Positions 7,601 to 7,967 of a DNA stretch of 7,967 bases are shown here, piece after piece. Source of the DNA: an uncultured Prevotellaceae bacterium (GTDB lineage Bacteria; Bacteroidota; Bacteroidia; Bacteroidales; Bacteroidaceae); NCBI GenBank assembly GCA_946644025.1, contig CAMPCG010000125.1, positions 1 through 7,967 on the forward strand, given 5' to 3'. Under the pieces are notes generated by a model. It was not told the origin of the DNA. It made no database searches and was given only the letters and a program-made list of their open reading frames with translations. Each line of letters begins with the position of its first letter. Position 1 is the first letter of the stretch. The position numbers were made by a program, and so were the translations under genes.

Positions 7601-7967
7601 CTGCGTGAGCGACGAGAACGACGGCTCGGCCGTCATGGAGACGCCTGTGGCCTTCACCAACGCTATCGACCACAAGATCAACTACAACCCCTACGACGTT
7701 AGCAATGAACAGCAGGTGCCCGTCACCATTACCGTGGTGAACAACGGCTTTGAGCCCATCAGGAGCATCGACGTGACGATGAACGGCGAGGCCACCACCC
7801 ACGAAGTGATGGTCATGCCGCAGGAGAGCACCGAACTGGCGGCGAACTACGCCATCAGCGACGGCTTCGACGGCTCCATCAGCTACAACGTGACGGCCAA
7901 CTTCACGCCTGCCAACAGCAATGCGCTGAAGGCCCGCCGCAAACCCCTGGCCGCAAGACCGCGCCGC
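1575..7967 (+). CDS. giant exported multidomain beta-rich protein (3' end beyond window)
   Basis: The frame is open for 2,131 codons from ATG 1575 to the window edge, with no stop or frameshift. ATG 1575 is chosen because it is the first in-frame start after the promoter and gives a signal peptide (cleavage near VLA40/Q41). The next in-frame Met (29) lies inside the hydrophobic core. Domain resemblances read by eye, in order: Calx-beta-like (about 44-125), Ig-like (about 336-400, IDKTTAKSGETLTLTA), carboxypeptidase-regulatory-like at about 850-910 and 1034-1105, a Gly/Ala-rich block (about 1445-1560), propeller-like repeats (about 1636-2020) and a CARDB-like module (about 2036-2115). No protease, glycosidase or other catalytic motif was recognised. 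The product is probably a surface or secreted binding protein. A C-terminal sorting or anchor signal, if any, lies outside the window. Function is unassigned. Confidence 0.95.
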   Translation, partial: MRTNQILFSFLTRKQHDDSRPLSRWLSLMLSLVVSATVLAQTGDVITFTGGQADPKDPNIYVIDAGSAGADETSFSVTLSRPQGTTAQRTASITLKNLISFDETIVTFTPGETSKTISLTVYSQDSWSGLLPGVFSVSDCLHADAAYQVLLLNINRTRAAEPAQSELATQLEVIQNTYGFSSRWQTLNYWGEYVLLTVELPTDVRVTEGSRYVLEARYADHSTLAPDADDYGQARTRQLELTPLNAGSVCSKAYYLYHPQDDEFMHTYFDDTYNNRTSTATMATVYPTRELGPFEVANPADGALKYLFYSQTDLPENAAGFQVLVERQKFLPHFSNVSIDKTTAKSGETLTLTATMDNWQLVKRAQQENFMNSFGVTLDEGESLAPRQASFDEATGQLTLRVTMPTVTTERVVNVDFGPLKEGGYFPKLAIGSSGSFAVTVQPEAATAVAAQQIVFEGLPADGATISLEKDRWGSAINREYPLHISTLPANATDASAVSYSVTNSGGADAEIEGWAERGFFLDPGTGSGTFTLTATLPSGVSASRTYHVQSAPPFGKYVANTYEASTNFPLLQFGLEMADDWTVVDDKVTVNYTHANGTTKTEQYKFSQLKRHKTDWQNSYLYDLPFGFTDELPNATTDEEIGQTILTAQILLPMRNEQGQTATVEAKASLTPSLRKISFGDYAHSVSGYTAVKPVTLSSEVMYLPRKGFTVGYEIPELGLKETYSNTSGDPVPKWLTLQENGHYVTANITVAPDLSGFWNEGEGSHGADLHLYTLAQRSYDPDEVMERYESFVAYIYYCDPAEHIRYKVNDVYESGDRVFDNREQIQQVAQAGYIDNLWPLVAQMSTDFMVEDNAMGGATVTLTCEDKVIQQLTNFNGKFNFFPPADGRTYHVIVEFPDYGKRYDNTFVNADLKNFYSVKFSGWKWSMPPYELVYTCGGTAHKVAAGENRNYRDISACIYADEPSFYLNVPEYALLYVEKERMIPIVNSEWIKPLRFDVKPELDFNRRGRQASPQWTSKSGWAFLRWDELNSGATLVEVVDSQGEPVTDATVNFACVDNALSRQGEGGTVDYDNVMGGYAISTDPNQFAQLIEVVAPGYQPVLSTMYLWNYPYTSDECRGKMRRHTIVLRQSDQRVNDMTLETLTRNGNVKDGQMNALIDRINLLTMERGDFVEYSESADYETVTKNVEDAKFGSEGWSGRKYAHLTGVMACSDSFDANSLRLQSADGALQLAPASVKHISKADFPSFSSDHCFFDFNLVEQLAQGATARPLLKYGNETLAELPTLQNNTMDLLALSEENNLELSPGAMDLKQIDDDASAQGIEMKDSGKAFDNFNFQVPDVLPFTVNIERQGEYFLVRAVCEANFLPGGPLTDALDGLNDLQYFDEQFQACMDAVNSAHKLDDDFFDDIPRWPSAFVGVRGFLSGIGHYNRDTKKLDINFYDGGLTLEASAAASANVSFFIGGFGVSLDAKIATTMAVINRAAAQGNVGALPKIDFQFDTQCRIKMCAWAYGGIDIWIAKAVAGVRGGASFDAQTRTVIPTWGGEVKTGFKTSVRAAMEAYAEARFLFYKKRKSWTLFDVEKTYLFPNSSANPFHPSFGESIFSYSKKRVTSDYKRMKRKVIADLGTPIINNVSGMAQPTYLGNGSELLFYNLKTPGNYNDDRLQVLSGGSKSDLVDTSVDAPMYDFSAARASGIDVVAFEQVSETINKNTLEALEENDQVKDISEKTEVYVAVRKDGGAWQTEQVGTYWGNACVMPAVAAQNDGKAVAIWQQGKARFNTEGDRYIDGSLMLSRYDGTYWSYPIEIKRLHRRSVPADYQVTMKNDSVLVMMTLKQDVDNAEKQAQLIYINVSADDKVREHYTLNAGAKPQMVNVNGANLVGYIRTNEQGRDIELNTVNMKGEPTGKLTGFLGMENRTVNDFRLIVDNEATDLSDVALLWTQSDQESTDNGNGTIDVKIKNRIYASKLCSNDGQLYFSAPVEIATMPDDVSLVSMDGYLAGLDMKVAYCVSDENDGSAVMETPVAFTNAIDHKINYNPYDVSNEQQVPVTITVVNNGFEPIRSIDVTMNGEATTHEVMVMPQESTELAANYAISDGFDGSISYNVTANFTPANSNALKARRKPLAARPRR
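1704..1949 (+). other. Calx-beta-like domain (approximate)
   Basis: After the signal peptide, residues about 44-125 contain ETSFSVTLSRP followed by VTFTPGETSKTISLTV (about 106-121). This closely follows the Calx-beta pattern, in which a strand ending in LSR is followed by a VTFxPGETSKTI motif. Such domains are common in large extracellular proteins and often bind calcium or act as spacers. The domain boundaries are estimates. Confidence 0.55.
4122..4302 (+). other. carboxypeptidase-regulatory-like domain, copy 1
   Basis: Residues about 850-910 read FMVEDNAMGGATVTL, then NFNGKFNF, then YHVIVEFPDYG. This is the usual order of the fold: a modification-of-X strand with GATV, a G-x-F turn, and a strand ending in a P-x-Y/F-x type loop. 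The domain is a small beta sandwich that serves as a structural or ligand-binding module in many Bacteroidetes surface proteins. Assignment is by eye. Confidence 0.45.
4674..4889 (+). other. carboxypeptidase-regulatory-like domain, copy 2
   Basis: Residues about 1034-1105 contain VEVVDSQGEPVTDATVNF (about 1038-1055), then MGGYAIST and IEVVAPGYQPV. This is a clearer version of the fold than copy 1, with the typical D-x-x-G-x-P-V-x-x-A-x-V opening and a V-x-A-P-G-Y-x-P close. The two copies are well diverged, so a recent internal duplication is unlikely. Confidence 0.55.
6480..7640 (+). other. beta-propeller-like repeat region (approximate)
   Basis: Between residues about 1636 and 2020 there are several weak repeats in which a Pro or Ala precedes a hydrophobic strand, a short Asn/Asp/Gly turn, and another strand with an aromatic: AQPTYLGNGSELLFY, MPAVAAQNDGKAVAIWQ, KPQMVNVNGANLVGYIR, then DVALLWTQSD. 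These resemble blades of propeller proteins that present a binding face. The number of blades cannot be fixed by eye, and the fold is an inference. Confidence 0.4.
7680..7922 (+). other. CARDB-like adhesion module
   Basis: Residues about 2036-2116 contain VPVTITVVNNGFEPIRSIDVTMNG (stretch about 2048-2071), then a VMPQESTEL turn and a closing strand. The VxNxG core, followed by x-Pro-Ile and an I-x-V strand, is the signature of CARDB and related Ig-like modules in bacterial surface proteins. Immediately afterwards the sequence turns strongly basic (2119-2131) up to the window edge. Confidence 0.5.

Overview
The window looks like chromosomal DNA from a Bacteroidales bacterium, probably Prevotellaceae-like. 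Both genes are preceded by the phylum-specific -7 promoter element TAnnTTTG (TACCTTTG and TATCTTTG), and the leaders are A-rich with no clear Shine-Dalgarno sequence. The main regulator is a 7-transmembrane/AraC fusion of a type common in this phylum. Coding DNA is GC-rich and the intergenic DNA is AT-rich. The genus is an inference; there is no rRNA or marker gene here.

Layout. Positions 1-308 hold no complete gene. They contain the possible last codons of an upstream + strand gene, four scattered copies of a TGACGC-centred motif (two forming a perfect 12-bp inverted repeat), and five tandem copies of a 22-bp repeat just beyond the 3' end of the regulator gene. Positions 309-1391 (- strand) encode a 360-residue membrane-bound AraC-type regulator. 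Positions 1392-1574 are a compact divergent control region with a promoter facing each way. Between the promoters are three copies of a 12-bp box whose centres are exactly 22 bp apart; boxes 2 and 3 form the arms of a long palindrome. Positions 1575-7967 (+ strand) are one uninterrupted reading frame of 2,131 codons that leaves the window without a stop. It encodes a giant exported protein with a signal peptide and a chain of beta-rich domains.

How it may work together (inference). The regulator senses something at or in the inner membrane through its seven helices. It binds the repeated boxes through its cytoplasmic AraC domain, controls itself, and switches on the divergently transcribed surface or secreted protein. 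The giant protein has only generic domain resemblances: Calx-beta/Ig-like, two carboxypeptidase-regulatory-like, a Gly/Ala-rich block, propeller-like repeats and a CARDB-like domain. I see no catalytic motif in it. Adhesion, or binding of host or polysaccharide ligands, is the most reasonable guess, but its function is not known from this sequence.
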